Assembly (NCBI GenBank): GCA_964407495.1
Contig: CAYOVP010000004.1
Span: 4,150 to 68,149 of the forward strand
Reading direction: 5' to 3'
DNA: 64,000 nt
Source of the DNA: JAJRZX01 sp964407495
GTDB taxonomy: Bacteria; Desulfobacterota; GWC2-55-46; JADFVP01
The position numbers were made by a program, and so were the translations under genes. This document shows positions 16,949-25,971 of this stretch, piece after piece (position 1 is the stretch's first letter; each line of letters opens with the position of its first letter). The notes beneath the pieces are model-generated. The model was not told the origin of the DNA. It worked only from the letters and a program-made list of their open reading frames with translations, and did no database searches.

Positions 16949-19283
16949 AGCGCCTGATCATCCTTTCAAGTGTGTATGTTGTTTTTATCTTTTCCCTGTT
17001 TGCCGTGCCGAGGGCCTCTCGCTTCGCACGGTCCCCGAGGAGAACCAAGACCGCCTCTGCAAGTCCTTCAGCATCGTCAGGACGGAGGAGGAAATCAGCG
17101 CCCTCGTCACGAAGTACCTCTCCCACGCCGCCAACTTCTGTGGCCACTATGGGTTTGCCCATGGCCATGGCCTCGAGGACAATCAGCGGCATGGCCTCCC
17201 ACCTCGATGGGAGGCAGAAGATATCCATGGTCTTCATGTAGTCGGCTACCCGAGTGGTCCAGCCCGTAAGGATGAAATCGGCTGTAAGACCCTCTACCCC
17301 TATCTGTTCCTCTATCTCGGGCCTCAGGGGGCCATCACCCACGAGGAGAAACTTTACACCCCTGAAGCGGTCCTTTATCAGACGGGCGGCACGGACAAAG
17401 GTATCGAGGCCCTTCTGCTCCTCGAAGCGTCCCACTGCACCTACGACTGGCCTCTCCTGCCCGATCTTCAGGTCACTCCGCAGGTCCACGGCACCACGGT
17501 TGATGGCCGCAGCGTCTATCCCATGATATATTACCGTAACCTTGTCCTCTTGGCAAAGCCCATTCTCAACGCCTATGTCTCTCATCTTGGCGCACACGGC
17601 CACATAGTGACGCGTATACCTGTCTATCCACCGCTCGAGCATGTAAAGGGCCTTCCTGTACAACCTGCTGCCTCGCGGGTAGTTGAAGGCCCAGCCGTGT
17701 ATGCTCCATATGGCCGGCACGCCCATGGAATGGGCGGCAAGGCGGCCAAGATATCCGCCAACAGAGGTATGGGAATGGACAAGGTCATATCTGCCACTGC
17801 GAAGGAGGGCCTTTATCTCCCTGTACCCCTTGAGATTCACTGCCTTCAATGGGCTTCGAGAGATGGAGAGCCTCTTAACGCGCACCCCTGTAGCCTCTAT
17901 CTCCTTGAAGAAATGGCTGTCTTCAGGCAGGGCAAAGGTAAGGTCAAAGGCCTCCCTGTTCATATGCCTTGCAAGGAGAAGAAGGTTGAGCCCAACGCCG
18001 CCAGTCGAGGTTGCCGAGACATGGAGCACCCTCGTAATTCTCTTCTCTCCCCTTACCGGGCTTGCGCCGGCCTTGGCGCCGCGCTCTGTGCGGCGCCATT
18101 CCTTCTTGCTCATGGCCCCGCGTACGAGATTGAAGACACGCCAGGGTATGAGAAAGAAGGGATATATGAAGAGATTGACGTAAGTGCGGGTTGACGCCCT
18201 CATCCTTACGAGACCGGCCAGGACCGAGGCCGCCATGATCCCCAGGTCGAGGAGCCAGAGCGAGACCGTAAGGACGCCGAGGGAATGCCTCATGAGCAAC
18301 GAGGATGCCGCGCCAAGGATTATGAGAAAGAACAGTATGGTAAAGGGAGGGGTTATGAGTTCGAAGAAGGTAAGGAGCGCGCCGAGAGAGCGGTCCCGCA
18401 GGAGTCGGCTACGGAATGCCCCATGAAAACGCCTTATTACGTCAAACTGCCCCACATCCCACCTGGCCCGGGGGTTCCTGAGGTCGCCCACCCGGCCCGG
18501 CATCTCGGAATATACATGTGCATCGGGCAGATAATCTACGTCATATCCCCTTGCATACAAAGAAGCCCATTGCTCACGGTCCTCGGCAAGGGAGAATGAT
18601 GACCATCCAAGGCGCTCCACGAGGTCTGCGCTGAGACACATGCCGCTGCCAAGGAAGGGGGCCGAGCCGCCAAGTGCGCTGAGCCCGGCGTTTCTGAGGT
18701 TACGCAGCGTAAAACCCATGCGTACGATCTCAAGGGCAGGCGTGCCTGCCTCTGCCGTCCCCTCGGCACCACCCACCATGTGAAAACACGTAAGGGCCGA
18801 GGCACCTGAGGATATATGGTCATTTACCCGCCTGAGGAGATTCTTCGAGACGAGGCTGTCCGCGTCAATGACGAGATAGGCTCCGTAACGGCCCGGCCTC
18901 TCGTTTCTTATCCTCTCAAAGGCCCAGCCAAGGGCATGACCCTTGCCACGGTTCTCCTCGTCATAGCGCTCGAGGCACGCTGCGCCCGCCTTCTCTGCTA
19001 TGGCCGCCGTATCGTCGGTGCAGTTATCGGCTATGACGATGATATCAAAGAGTTCTCGCGGATAATCAGACTCCATGACGCTCTTTATGGTCCTCTCGAG
19101 CAGGAGCGATTCATTGTGTGCCGGGATGATGACAGCAATCCGACAAGAGGGTTTGGAGCCCTCTACAACGGCCCTGCTGAAAAAGCCCGCAAGAGTCACT
19201 ACGAGCAGATAGAGCGCCGGCGCAAGGACGAGGAGGCCGCAGAGGAGAAAAATAATATCGAGTGTGACCCTTAACATAGTCAA
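16917..19283 (-). CDS. Bifunctional glycosyltransferase: GT2 fused to GT4
   Basis: Two complete glycosyltransferase domains lie in one 788-residue frame. Residues 1-390 form a membrane-anchored GT2: an N-terminal membrane helix, IAVIIPAHNESLLLERTIKS, the DxD motif VIDADSLVS, LAEDREQW, RARWDVGQ and two membrane helices (about 305-360). From about residue 414 a GT4 starts (RVLHVSATSTGGVGLNLLLL), with HGIDAAA, VVGAVGRFEEQKG and the EX7E motif in EAMPLIVLE. The gene begins TTGACTATG, so the start is either TTG at 19283, overlapping the GT9 stop, or ATG at 19277. Acceptors are unknown. The fusion implies two consecutive sugar additions by one polypeptide. Confidence 0.85.
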   Translation of the reverse strand: MTMLRVTLDIIFLLCGLLVLAPALYLLVVTLAGFFSRAVVEGSKPSCRIAVIIPAHNESLLLERTIKSVMESDYPRELFDIIVIADNCTDDTAAIAEKAGAACLERYDEENRGKGHALGWAFERIRNERPGRYGAYLVIDADSLVSKNLLRRVNDHISSGASALTCFHMVGGAEGTAEAGTPALEIVRMGFTLRNLRNAGLSALGGSAPFLGSGMCLSADLVERLGWSSFSLAEDREQWASLYARGYDVDYLPDAHVYSEMPGRVGDLRNPRARWDVGQFDVIRRFHGAFRSRLLRDRSLGALLTFFELITPPFTILFFLIILGAASSLLMRHSLGVLTVSLWLLDLGIMAASVLAGLVRMRASTRTYVNLFIYPFFLIPWRVFNLVRGAMSKKEWRRTERGAKAGASPVRGEKRITRVLHVSATSTGGVGLNLLLLARHMNREAFDLTFALPEDSHFFKEIEATGVRVKRLSISRSPLKAVNLKGYREIKALLRSGRYDLVHSHTSVGGYLGRLAAHSMGVPAIWSIHGWAFNYPRGSRLYRKALYMLERWIDRYTRHYVAVCAKMRDIGVENGLCQEDKVTVIYHGIDAAAINRGAVDLRSDLKIGQERPVVGAVGRFEEQKGLDTFVRAARLIKDRFRGVKFLLVGDGPLRPEIEEQIGVEGLTADFILTGWTTRVADYMKTMDIFCLPSRWEAMPLIVLEAMAMGKPIVATEVGGVGEVLRDEGADFLLRPDDAEGLAEAVLVLLGDRAKREALGTANREKIKTTYTLERMIRRYERLYTDLLT

Positions 19284-20464
19284 GTACCGGCCCTCTGGGG
19301 GGCCGCCTCTCTTATGGCCTTCAAGACATCTTCCACGCTTATTCTCTCGAGCACGGCACGGGCTTCATCCCCACTCACGGAGTAGTCGTACTGGTGTAGA
19401 TAGAGGGGGCGGGCTGAAGCGGGCCTGACGATACGGCAGAGGTCGCTGCGCCAGATTACCTGCTCCGGCGAGGTAAGGCCGAAGATGGCCACTGATGGTA
19501 TCCCCAGGGCCTGCGCCAGGTGGAGCGGGCCCGAGTCATTCCCTATGAAGAGGTCTGACAGCCCGATAAGGGCGCCCATCTCCGCTATGCTCGTCCTCCC
19601 AACAACGTTTATCACGGCCCCTCCCCTGCCAAAGGCCCTCTCGATGGCACCTGAGACCGCCTCCTCGCCAGGCCCCCCTATGACCACCATCTTCCTGCCG
19701 TCTTCCCGGGCAAGGGCCTCCATCAGGTCCACATATTGCTCAAGGGGCCAGCACTTGAGCGCCGCATTCCACGAGGCCCCCGGGTGTATCACCAGAAACC
19801 CCCCGTTGCCCTCAACGCCCCATGCCCTGAGCATCTCCCGCACCAGACCGGCAACGCTCTCGGGCACCTTCAGGTCCACACCCTTCGAGAAGGCCTCCCT
19901 CGGAATAATCAGCCCTGCGGACTTCAGGATATTGAGGTTCTGCACCATCATTGGCTCGCCGTCGTTGAGTTCAGTCCTGCAGGTATGGAGAAAACCCGTC
20001 CTCCCGGTGCTGAAACCGAGCCTCGCCGGGGCCCCCATGAGGAAGGTCATCACCATCTCTTCTCGCATCCCCTCACCCCTGCCTGGGGCATAGATGAGGT
20101 CGAAGCCGCGCCGGCGGAGATTGCCAACAAGGCGCATCTTCGCGTAAAACCCCCTGTGCCGACCCCTTGGTTCGTACTCGATTACCTCGTCTATGATATC
20201 CCTCTGCGGATAGAGTTCGAGGACAGGCACCGATGATGGCGAGGCCAGAAGGGCAATGGAGGCATAGGGAAAGTTAGCGCGGAGGGCCTCCATCGCCGGA
20301 AGGACCCAGATGAGGTCGCCGATGCCGCCGCCTTCCATGACGAGTATCTTCCTTACGTCAGCGGCGAGGGGCCGTTGGGCCCCCTGAAAAAGGGGACCGA
20401 GCCCCTCGAGGACGCCGAAGACAAGGCCCTTGACACGGCGCTTAAGTCTGGTGGAGAGACTCAT
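19280..20464 (-). CDS. Glycosyltransferase family 9 (heptosyltransferase-like)
   Basis: GT9 enzymes of the ADP-heptose:LPS heptosyltransferase type have two Rossmann domains. The first here carries RKILVMEGGGIGDLIWVLPA and the second FLVIHPGASW and MVVIGGPGE. The family donor-site motif is IGNDSGPLHLAQALGIPSVAIFG. The 394-residue length is normal. It overlaps both neighbours (23 bases with the preceding GT4, four with the next gene). Donor specificity cannot be read; it might use a heptose or another NDP-sugar in a surface glycan. Confidence 0.87.
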   Translation of the reverse strand: MSLSTRLKRRVKGLVFGVLEGLGPLFQGAQRPLAADVRKILVMEGGGIGDLIWVLPAMEALRANFPYASIALLASPSSVPVLELYPQRDIIDEVIEYEPRGRHRGFYAKMRLVGNLRRRGFDLIYAPGRGEGMREEMVMTFLMGAPARLGFSTGRTGFLHTCRTELNDGEPMMVQNLNILKSAGLIIPREAFSKGVDLKVPESVAGLVREMLRAWGVEGNGGFLVIHPGASWNAALKCWPLEQYVDLMEALAREDGRKMVVIGGPGEEAVSGAIERAFGRGGAVINVVGRTSIAEMGALIGLSDLFIGNDSGPLHLAQALGIPSVAIFGLTSPEQVIWRSDLCRIVRPASARPLYLHQYDYSVSGDEARAVLERISVEDVLKAIREAAPQRAGT

Positions 20465-21734
20465 AACTCATCTCTATAAGTGAGTAACACCTCTTCATTA
20501 TGCTCTTCCAGTCATACTCGGCGCTCGTGGCGAGGGCACGGCGTGCGCACTCATCATAAAACCCCCGGTCTCCAAGGAGCCTGAGTATCGCTTTTTCCAC
20601 GCTCAGAGGCGTATAATCAACGGAGAGGCCGGCGCCCGATTCATCGAGGAGAAGTCCGGACTCCGTGCCACGCGTGGCTATGACGGGCAGGCCCGCGCTC
20701 ATGTACTCAATGACCTTTAGCGAGAAGGCGTACTTGCGCAGTTCAATGGGCATGTATACCGAGAGCCCTATATCGGCCTCACTCATGCAGGCCGGCAGTT
20801 CCGAGTACTTCTTCACCCCCCGAAACTCCACGTTCTCTTCCACGCCATGGCGCGCCGCAAGTCCACGGAGTTCTTCCACATATCCCGAAGGACCATGGCC
20901 TATTACGATTAGCCGGATTCCGCGTATCTTATCCCTTATGCCCGAGAGGGCCTCTATGACGATATCGAGGCCGCTCCAACCCTCCACGGCGCCTATGTAT
21001 ATGAGGGTGGGGGGGTGGGGTGCCTTCTTACGGCCAGCGCCAAAGAGCGCCCTCTTTACGCCGTTCGGTACTACCTCCACGGGCTTGCCTGTCTGAGATT
21101 TCCTAAGCCCTGCAAGGAGACTCCCCACGGAGAAGACGAGATCAGAGCGTCTGAGCATGGCGACCTCTATGAGGTTCGTATACCACTGCCTGAACCTGCT
21201 TATGGGTTGTGACCCAGGGGAATAATCATAATCATCGCTGACGAGGAGCCTCACGCGCCCGGTCTTCTTGAGTATGTACCCCATGGCAATGGCCCAGACG
21301 CCCTCGCCGATGAAGACATCGTATTTTGCCCGGTCTTTCAGAAGATACCCAAGGATGAGAGAGGGCAGGATAGCGGTCTCGATGATAAAGCCCATGGCGC
21401 TGAAGACCCTCCTTAGAAAACGCTTGAGAAGGGATGGCGGCAGGGCATAGGGGTTGGAGATGCCGAGAAGACTGAGACCGAGGCCGTTATGTGCGTGAAA
21501 GAGCGGCGAGACCTCTATCAGGGAGACAGGATCTTTCCCGTATTCCCGGATGCCCACCGTAAAAAAAGACCTTATCCTCTGCCCCAGTGTCTCGCCCGCC
21601 ATATGGGCCTTGTATATGACCGTAATCTTAGCGAACCTGTCCCTGAACTGATCCACCATGTGGTGGGTCCTCGTATTCGAGAAGTACTGGTAATCGAGTT
21701 GCGTAACTATGAGGAGCGTCTTCATTGTCTCCAT
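20442..21734 (-). CDS. Glycosyltransferase family 4
   Basis: This is a two-domain GT-B enzyme of 430 residues (421-430 depending on which of two nearby ATGs is used). The N-domain includes MKTLLIVTQLDYQYFSNTR and two hydrophobic segments at about residues 100-150 that may touch the membrane. The C-domain has LIYIGAVEGWSGLDIVIEAL, a phosphate-binding VIGHGPSG region and YMSAGLPVIATRGTESG. The EX7E equivalent is less clear than in its neighbours (IGLSVYMPIELRKYAFSLKVIEYMSAG). It starts two bases after the preceding GT4 stop and overlaps the GT9. Confidence 0.83.
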   Translation of the reverse strand: METMKTLLIVTQLDYQYFSNTRTHHMVDQFRDRFAKITVIYKAHMAGETLGQRIRSFFTVGIREYGKDPVSLIEVSPLFHAHNGLGLSLLGISNPYALPPSLLKRFLRRVFSAMGFIIETAILPSLILGYLLKDRAKYDVFIGEGVWAIAMGYILKKTGRVRLLVSDDYDYSPGSQPISRFRQWYTNLIEVAMLRRSDLVFSVGSLLAGLRKSQTGKPVEVVPNGVKRALFGAGRKKAPHPPTLIYIGAVEGWSGLDIVIEALSGIRDKIRGIRLIVIGHGPSGYVEELRGLAARHGVEENVEFRGVKKYSELPACMSEADIGLSVYMPIELRKYAFSLKVIEYMSAGLPVIATRGTESGLLLDESGAGLSVDYTPLSVEKAILRLLGDRGFYDECARRALATSAEYDWKSIMKRCYSLIEMSYESLHQT

Positions 21735-21735
21735 A

Positions 21736-22941
21736 CTAAACCGACTCGTACACGCCGAGCGTCTTTCTTGCCGTAGTCTCCCAGGTGAACTCCGCTACGC
21801 GCGAGAATCCCTTTCGCACGAGTTCTTCGCGAGCCCTGCTCTCCTCCATACAGGTAGCGAGCCCGCTGGCAATAGACTCGGCAGAGAGGGGGTCGACAAA
21901 GAGGGCGGCATCCCCTACAACCTCGGGTATGGAACATTCACGCGAGGCCACCACCGGTGTGCCGCAGGACATGGCCTCCAGCGGTGGTATGCCGAACCCC
22001 TCGTAAAGCGAGGGAAAGGCAAGGGCCGAGGCCTCGTTATAGAGGGCCGCGAGTTCCTCGTCCGTTACGACACCAGTGGCGATGAAGTCTTCCGTTAGGC
22101 CAAGAGACCGCACTTCCTCCATTACTACATAATAGAACCAGTTCCTTGGGCCCGAGAATACGAGTGCTACATCATGGGATGCCCGGACCTGGGCGAAGGC
22201 CCGGACGAGACGCAGAAGGTTCTTGAGGGGGTCGTACTTGCCGGAATAGAATATGTACGGTTTTCTTATGCCGAACTTCTTCAGTACCGGCCCCGTCTCC
22301 TCCCTATCCAAAGGCCTGAAGACAGGGTCTGCGGCAAGGGGTATGACAGAGACCATCTTCTCGTCTACGCCGAGAAGCCCTACGAGCCTGCTCTTTGTGA
22401 AGGCCGAACAGGTGATTATGGCGCTAGCCCTCTTGATGGTCTTTTCTATGCTCCTTCGCAGGTTCTCGAAGAGGCCCTCGCGGGCACGGCAGTCTTTCAG
22501 GTAGAACCCTGGGTCCGGGCTGGTGCGCTCTATGGTCTCTATCCACTCATCTCGCACACCGTGATCCATGTCCTCGAGGTAGCGGACATCCTGAACCGTT
22601 GCTATGCCCTTTGCACGGAGTAGCGGAGGCAGATAATCGAAACCATTGTGAAATACATCGAACCTGCCGGCAAGGACCTCGAGGGGAGGTTCGATCCTGG
22701 CCCTCAGCCGCGGGGGGAACCGCGAGAGCCTGAAGGAGAAGTTGGCACCTACGCGGAGCGTCTTCTCCAACTCTCGGAGGACGGGCATGTTCTCTTTTCT
22801 GAAGAAGTTGAAAAAGAGTGTGTACTCGTTCCGCGTATCGACCCTGGAGAGCGACTCTATGAGTTCGAAGAGATACCTGTACACCCCTCCCCTGTCCAGG
22901 GTCTTTACGCCTATGGGGGTCGCATCGATGCAGATCCTCAA
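21736..22941 (-). CDS. Glycosyltransferase family 4 (TTG start)
   Basis: I place the start at TTG 22941, giving MRICIDATPIGVKTLDRGGV, the standard beginning of this GT4 subgroup. The TTG overlaps the stop of the upstream gene as TTGA, and GGGGGAGGC precedes it. A longer in-frame start would add 18 unmotivated residues. The C-domain has KPYIFYSGKYDPLKNLLRLV and VTDEELAALYNEASALAFPS, and EX7E in EGFGIPPLEAMSCGTPVVAS. The 401-residue length is normal. It would transfer an NDP-activated sugar to the lipid-linked glycan in the cytoplasm. Confidence 0.88.
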   Translation of the reverse strand: MRICIDATPIGVKTLDRGGVYRYLFELIESLSRVDTRNEYTLFFNFFRKENMPVLRELEKTLRVGANFSFRLSRFPPRLRARIEPPLEVLAGRFDVFHNGFDYLPPLLRAKGIATVQDVRYLEDMDHGVRDEWIETIERTSPDPGFYLKDCRAREGLFENLRRSIEKTIKRASAIITCSAFTKSRLVGLLGVDEKMVSVIPLAADPVFRPLDREETGPVLKKFGIRKPYIFYSGKYDPLKNLLRLVRAFAQVRASHDVALVFSGPRNWFYYVVMEEVRSLGLTEDFIATGVVTDEELAALYNEASALAFPSLYEGFGIPPLEAMSCGTPVVASRECSIPEVVGDAALFVDPLSAESIASGLATCMEESRAREELVRKGFSRVAEFTWETTARKTLGVYESV

Positions 22942-24148
22942 GGCCGCCTCCCCCCACCGCGGCAAGACCGCTTCGACCCGGAGTGTGCCTGCCACGACTT
23001 TATGGCCTCGTGGTAGACGCCGAGGAGGGCCCTGAGATGGCTCTCCTTGCGGAAGTTGGCCGCCACGCTCTCCATGGCCTTCTCTCCCATGGTCCTGGCA
23101 AGGGCTTTATCCAATAGGAGCCTCTCCATGGATGCCGCCAGCCCCTCTATGTCGCCGCGCCTCACAAGAAGCCCAGTCTCTCCATGAGTGAGCCACTGAC
23201 GCGCCCCGCCGGAATCAAAGGCCACAACAGGCCTGCCAAAACTCATGGCCTCTATGCCTACCAAGCCAAAGGACTCGGGGCTCATGGAGGGGAAGACAAG
23301 GAGGGCGGACTTCCTGTAATACTCGTCGAGGTCATCATGGCCGAGGCTGCCCACGAATTCCGTCTCTTCTTCTATGCCGAGCCTCCTGGCCATCTCTTCA
23401 TACTTCGCCGTATCACCGCCCGCGATTATACAGGCCCTGAACCGAATCCTGAGTAGGCCAAGGGCCTCGAGGAACTCGCCTATGCCCTTCAGGGGGTCTG
23501 CCCTCCCTACAAAGAGTACCCTCCTGTCCTCGGGCACGCTCTTCTCAGAGGAAGGGTTCTTGAGCGTAAAATGCGGAATCACGCTTACGAGACTGGCGGG
23601 GATGCCGTTCACGACTGCCTCTCTCTTAATGTACTCCGAGGGGGCTATGACCCCGGCTGCCTCTCTCGTTACCCTGGCCCTCCAGTACATGTTGAGCCCC
23701 AGTCTCGCGTTGAAACCACCCCTGCACCTCATGACGCAGGCCCTGCCCATGGGATAGGCGCAGACTTCGCCACTGGGCAGTATCTTGGTTCCCTTGGGAC
23801 AAAAAAAAAGGCGGTATGCAGGGTCTGGACAATAGGGGCGTACCTCGAAAGACGCCTTGTCACGTAGGGACTCATGAAGACAAGGGTCTCGTGGAGATGA
23901 ATTATGTCCGGGGCCTCGGCCCGGACTATCTCCTCCACGCGGGGGGCCATCCTCCTGCCGGACTTGAGCCCGAATGAGGGCTCGACAAAGTACTCGGCCC
24001 GCCTGCCGGTCCTCTTGTTGTCCTCATGGGCCGAGGAAATCACGGCTGTACTCTGGCCCTCTCCTTCGAGGGCCTCGCAGAGATCGAGGAGATAACGCTC
24101 ACCGCCCCCGAAGTCGCAGTACTTGTGGTTTATATGCAGTATCTTCAC
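22938..24148 (-). pseudogene. Glycosyltransferase family 4 split by a frameshift at a run of nine T
   Basis: Two adjacent frames together make one GT4. The first, from ATG 24148, has MKILHINHKYCDFGGGERYL and IIHLHETLVFMSPYVTRRL but loses homology after LHTAFFF. The second, ending at 22938, carries the rest of the N-domain, RRVLFVGRADPLKGIGEFLEAL and EX7E in ESFGLVGIEAMSFGRPVV. The break is at a run of nine A on the plus strand (23801-23809), which is T9 in the coding strand. One extra T restores a continuous reading FFFCPKGTKILPSGEVCAYP into MGRACVM. It may be a sequencing or assembly error, a real mutation, or -1 slippage on U UUU UUU; sequence alone does not decide. Confidence 0.8.
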
Positions 24149-25213
24149 TCAGAACCCGTCTGTATCTCCATATGTGAGGTGCCAGTTGGAAAGGTTCATC
24201 TGAAAATCGTTCTCTTCTTCACTGCTCCTGCCGACATAGACTATGGGGAAGGAATCAAAGCCCTTGCCGCCCTCGAAACCTGCTTCTTCGAGATAAGGGG
24301 CCATGGGGCTCCCAGGGACCACGGCGCAGAGGCAGAACTCGGCGTCACGCTCCACAAAGTACCTGAGCGCGCTCTTTAAGAGAAACTCCGCCGTCTCTTC
24401 CTTTGAGAGAAAATCAATTACAAAGCCCACCTTCTCCTCGCCAGAGTCGCTCATCTTGAGTACCACGTACCCGGTTACGTCCTCTCCATCCCTCGCCGTC
24501 AGGATAATATAGCCTCTGTCCGAGTATCTCCAGTGCAGGTATCTTCCATTACGTATGGCCGAGATGCGCAAGGTCTCCTTTACCTCGTCCCAGAGCCTGT
24601 CGAGCGCAGGAAGAGTTGCCTCTCCAAAGCCCCCTGCCTCCTCTATCGTATGCCCTCCAGTAGAGAGGGTGGCAGAGTAAAAGGCCTTACTCAGTCTGTG
24701 AGCCGAGTTCACGAGCGAGCCTGGAAGCCGTGGCATGCGCCTCTTAACCGCGCCCTTGAGGCTTAGCCTGCGCCAGAACTGCTCCATCCTGCCGAGGTCC
24801 TTGTATCCGAGGAGTTTCTTTCCCACCTTGTAGGCCACTTCATTGGGAAAGCCAAAGCCAAAGCGCGCCTCCTGGGCCGCCAGTGCTACCCCCTCCCTGA
24901 ACATGTCCCTGAGCATCTTTATCCCAACCTTTGCCCCAGGGTCTATCATAGTGTCCACGGGCTGGCATGCCTTTACTACCTCGCCCCCGCATATCATATC
25001 CACTGGCATGCTGGCGTAATGGCCCACTATCTCGCCTCCCCTGTCCAGGAGCATTATCCACTGAGACGGGTCGCCTACGGCTGGGTTCTCTATGTACTTC
25101 CACCTCCACTGCTCTATGGTACGGTTCTTTCCAAAGACCCTGTTGAAGAGGTCGTTTATGCCCTCTTCATCACCATCCCTGTATGGACGGCTCTTTATGG
25201 ACGTATCTACCAT
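24149..25213 (-). CDS. GNAT-family acetyltransferase-like protein
   Basis: The 354-residue protein begins with a GNAT fold (IKSRPYRDGDEEGINDLFNRV, then WRWKYIENP and GEIVGHYASMPVDMICGGEVV). The segment GFGFPNEVAYKVGKKLLGYKD matches the G-F-P-N motif of GNAT proteins found in surface-polysaccharide clusters. The second half has a repeated GNAT-like strand pattern ending in APYLEEAGFEGGKGFDSFPI. It probably N- or O-acylates a sugar in the cytoplasm. It abuts the split GT4 with no gap and overlaps the deacetylase by seven bases, which suggests paired deacetylation and acylation. Confidence 0.75.
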   Translation of the reverse strand: MVDTSIKSRPYRDGDEEGINDLFNRVFGKNRTIEQWRWKYIENPAVGDPSQWIMLLDRGGEIVGHYASMPVDMICGGEVVKACQPVDTMIDPGAKVGIKMLRDMFREGVALAAQEARFGFGFPNEVAYKVGKKLLGYKDLGRMEQFWRRLSLKGAVKRRMPRLPGSLVNSAHRLSKAFYSATLSTGGHTIEEAGGFGEATLPALDRLWDEVKETLRISAIRNGRYLHWRYSDRGYIILTARDGEDVTGYVVLKMSDSGEEKVGFVIDFLSKEETAEFLLKSALRYFVERDAEFCLCAVVPGSPMAPYLEEAGFEGGKGFDSFPIVYVGRSSEEENDFQMNLSNWHLTYGDTDGF

Positions 25214-25971
25214 CTTACCAACTCCCCGAGCCTGCGGTACTCGTGCGAGCCACAGGCCATGAAGACCTCGGCATATCCCCTGCCGCCGGTTACGGCAGAA
25301 TAATACCTCGATAGCCCTGAAACTGCGCCAAGCAGGTCCGCTGTCCTTATCTGTGACCTATGCTCCCTGAGGGCCCTTTCCTTGAGTTCCTGGTACGGCG
25401 TAACATCCACCACAACGTTGAAGGCCGGAAGCGGCGTCCATACCCCGTAGCAGTAGCAGAGCACCTCTGGCGTAGACTTGATGGCAGAGAGAAAGACCCT
25501 GCTCGTTGCCATGTGGTCCGGGTGGTCGTCGAGGAGAAAGGGCAGGAAGACAGCCTCTGGGACAAAGTCCCTTATGATTGCACCGAGGTCTACGGCGGCG
25601 TTCCTCGAGGTAGAGAGTTCGCCGTCTTTATTGGAGAGGAAGACGAGGTCGTCGATTCCGATGATGGCCGCCGCCCTCTCTGCCTCGCTCTGGCGAATAC
25701 TCACCAGGTCCTCGCCCGCCTCTGCCTCACCACCCCTTCGGCCGTCTGTCATGTACACCGTTGTAATAGTGGCACCTCGTTCGTGGTATAGCCTGAGTGC
25801 CCCGCCGCAACCTATTATGTCATCATCAGGGTGAGGCGCAAGCACGAGGACGCGCTTCTCGTCAAGGCCCTCGATCCTCGCCTTACGTAAGTGCCTGAAG
25901 AGGTCTATGGAGCCCTTCAGCCTCGTTGGGATGAGGTTCCTGTAGATATTTCTTATGAGCGCGTTCGTCAT
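25207..25971 (-). CDS. PIG-L/LmbE-family deacetylase
   Basis: PIG-L family enzymes are zinc hydrolases that remove N-acetyl groups from amino sugars. The zinc-binding motif is APHPDDDIIGCGG near residue 46, and DDHPDHMATSRV supplies the later His. ATG 25971 is the proper start: it overlaps the TGA of the preceding gene as ATGA and gives 254 residues (MTNALIRNIY...), the family's usual size. Upstream starts would lie within the AP-superfamily gene and encode unrelated sequence. No signal peptide is seen, so it acts in the cytoplasm. Confidence 0.9.
   Translation of the reverse strand: MTNALIRNIYRNLIPTRLKGSIDLFRHLRKARIEGLDEKRVLVLAPHPDDDIIGCGGALRLYHERGATITTVYMTDGRRGGEAEAGEDLVSIRQSEAERAAAIIGIDDLVFLSNKDGELSTSRNAAVDLGAIIRDFVPEAVFLPFLLDDHPDHMATSRVFLSAIKSTPEVLCYCYGVWTPLPAFNVVVDVTPYQELKERALREHRSQIRTADLLGAVSGLSRYYSAVTGGRGYAEVFMACGSHEYRRLGELVRW

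Noticed and set aside
16785..18194. Long plus-strand frame opposite the GT2-GT4 gene
   Set aside because: The minus strand has complete GT motifs; the plus frame is a by-product of biased codon use.
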